Notes under the pieces: model-generated
What the model was told of the DNA's origin: nothing
Seen by the model: only the letters and a program-made list of their open reading frames with translations
Database searches by the model: none
In this document: piece by piece, positions 6,892 through 7,657 of the stretch
Layout: each line of letters starts with the position of its first letter
How positions within the stretch are numbered: position 1 is the stretch's first letter
Translations under genes and position numbers: made by a program
NCBI GenBank assembly: GCA_028694565.1
Contig: JAQVKR010000115.1
Coordinates: 1 to 7,657 of the forward strand
Reading direction: 5' to 3'
Length of the DNA stretch: 7,657 bases
DNA from: Gammaproteobacteria bacterium
Lineage (GTDB): Bacteria; Pseudomonadota; Gammaproteobacteria; DSM-26407

Positions 6892-7111
6892 CGCCCACGA
6901 TCGCGACACATGCCACGCGCTCGCCCCGGTCGCGGGAAGCCCGCACGGCCACCAGCGGGGCCTCGGCATCACGGCCGGCGGCCTGCTGGAGACGCTCGCG
7001 GAGCGGCGGGCCCGACCGGGGCGCCCACGCCCGGGGCAGCGCACCGCGCAGCGCCCGCGCCCCCACCCGGACAGTCGCGAACCGGCCGCGAATGGGCGGC
7101 GGGGGGACCAT

Positions 7112-7134
7112 CGCGGGCCATCCCGCGGTACACT
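7112..7134 (+). promoter_or_regulatory. Hairpin followed by a -10-like hexamer, possible menA promoter
   Basis: A perfect 6-bp hairpin, CGCGGG-CCAT-CCCGCG (7112-7127), is followed one base later by TACACT (7129-7134), a 4/6 match to a -10 box. There is no recognisable -35 and the menA start is about 200 nt away. This is the best promoter-like spot I see in the gap, but it is weak. Confidence 0.2.
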
Positions 7135-7338
7135 ACCGGGTCTCCCGGCCCCCGCCCGGGCCCGCGGCGTCGCGCCGGGGCCACCGGAAGCAACGGGGAT
7201 GGAGTTGCCCGGACTCGAGCGACGGGAAGCGCTGCTGACACGGGAGGCGGCCTGCGCGCGCCCTCCGGTTACCGCCAGACGGATCTGGCGAGCCACTACG
7301 GCACGGAGGCCGGCAATCCCGAAGGGAACGACCGATAC

Positions 7339-7657
7339 ATGACACGCAACAAGGATGGGTGGCGCCTGCGGCGCTGGTTGCTCGCCGCCCGCCCCAAGAC
7401 CCTGACCCTGGCCGCCACCCCGGTGGTCACCGGCACCGCGCTGGCCTGGGTGGACGCGGGCCTGTTCGCCTGGGGGCCGGCGCTCGCGGCCCTGCTCGCG
7501 GCGGTGCTGATCCAGGCGGGCACCAACCTCTACAACGACGCCGCCGACTTCGAGCGCGGCGCGGACACGCCCGATCGGATCGGCCCCCTGCGCGCCACCG
7601 CCGCGGGGTGGTTCAGCGCCGGCCAGGTCAAGCGGGCGGCCTGGCTCAGCTTCGGCG
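7339..7657 (+). CDS. menA: 1,4-dihydroxy-2-naphthoate polyprenyltransferase MenA, N-terminal part (runs off the right edge)
   Basis: The first 106 codons are visible of an expected 290-310. MenA is an inner-membrane UbiA-family enzyme that attaches the polyprenyl tail to 1,4-dihydroxy-2-naphthoate, giving demethylmenaquinone. After a basic N-terminus come RPKTLTLAATPVVTGTALAW (residues 18-37, start of helix 1) and a second hydrophobic segment (about 44-60). The Mg2+/prenyl-diphosphate motif is NLYNDAADFERGAD (63-76), with N63, D67 and D70 the likely key residues, followed by the MenA-typical TPDRIGPLR (77-85). UbiA itself lacks this DRIGPLR phrase, which favours MenA. The ATG at 7339 has an AAGGGA ribosome binding site (7322-7327) at slightly long spacing. 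The stop of an open upstream frame overlaps the start as ATGA. It is separated from menB by a 596-bp gap, so it may have its own promoter. Confidence 0.93.
   Translation, partial: MTRNKDGWRLRRWLLAARPKTLTLAATPVVTGTALAWVDAGLFAWGPALAALLAAVLIQAGTNLYNDAADFERGADTPDRIGPLRATAAGWFSAGQVKRAAWLSFG

Larger units (their letters stand above)
6743..7338. other. 596-bp gap between menB and menA with no convincing gene
   Basis: This stretch is GC-rich, with long open frames in several directions, but their translations are Arg/Pro/Ala/Gly-rich and match no family I know. It contains short dyads at 6760-6777, 6870-6891 and 7112-7127. One plus-strand frame stays open from 6842 to 7342 and its TGA overlaps the menA ATG as ATGA. 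An internal ATG at 7199 with GGAAG eight bases upstream would give 47 residues, but about 30% of its third codon positions are A or T, unlike the neighbouring genes. It may be a control region, a decayed gene or a leader; the sequence does not decide. No FNR-type box was found here. Confidence 0.5.

Noticed and set aside
6842..7342. 166-codon plus-strand open frame in the menB-menA gap
   Set aside because: The translation is Arg/Pro/Ala-rich with no domain, there is no good ribosome binding site at its ATG, and base use at third positions is unlike the neighbouring genes. Only its ATGA overlap with menA was kept as an observation.

Overview
The window looks like chromosomal DNA from a very GC-rich gammaproteobacterium (roughly 70% G+C by eye, with strong G/C bias at third codon positions). 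The Men proteins and the fructosamine kinase read like gammaproteobacterial homologues. A sulfur-oxidising or halophilic Chromatiales-type bacterium would fit, but that placement is inference. I see no insertion sequence, tRNA, rRNA or CRISPR array.

Layout. On the minus strand at the left edge is a two-gene unit: a small four-helix membrane protein of the DUF6394 type (305-688), followed 31 nt later by the start of a two-TM potassium channel (273 to beyond the left edge). A 284-bp divergent gap separates it from everything else, which is on the plus strand. There, a fructosamine (ketosamine-3-) kinase (973-1857) is followed 19 nt later by a Crp/Fnr-family transcription factor (1877-2569). After a 137-bp control region comes a menaquinone cluster: menF (2707-4104), menD (4170-5864), menB (5924-6742), a 596-bp gap with no convincing gene, and the 5' part of menA (7339 to the right edge).

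How the genes fit together. MenF makes isochorismate, MenD makes SEPHCHC from it, MenB closes the naphthoate ring and MenA prenylates it. MenH, MenC and MenE are not in the window. Menaquinone is the low-potential quinone used mainly in anaerobic electron transport. The main observation is that the regulator gene beside the cluster encodes a Crp/Fnr protein with the FNR-type DNA-reading residues (E..SR) but no Fe-S cysteine set. The gap in front of menF holds an FNR/DNR/NNR-like box, ATGAC-CGGG-GTCAA (2628-2641), centred exactly 41.5 bp upstream of the start site predicted from a TACAAT -10 element (2664-2669). This is the classical class II activator geometry and suggests that the regulator, or a relative, switches on quinone synthesis.

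Other points: menD appears to start at a TTG with a well placed ribosome binding site, overlapped by the stop of an 8-codon mini-ORF. The fructosamine kinase has a cysteine in its P-loop. MenB keeps the residues of the bicarbonate-dependent type. The menB-menA gap holds several short dyads of unknown role.
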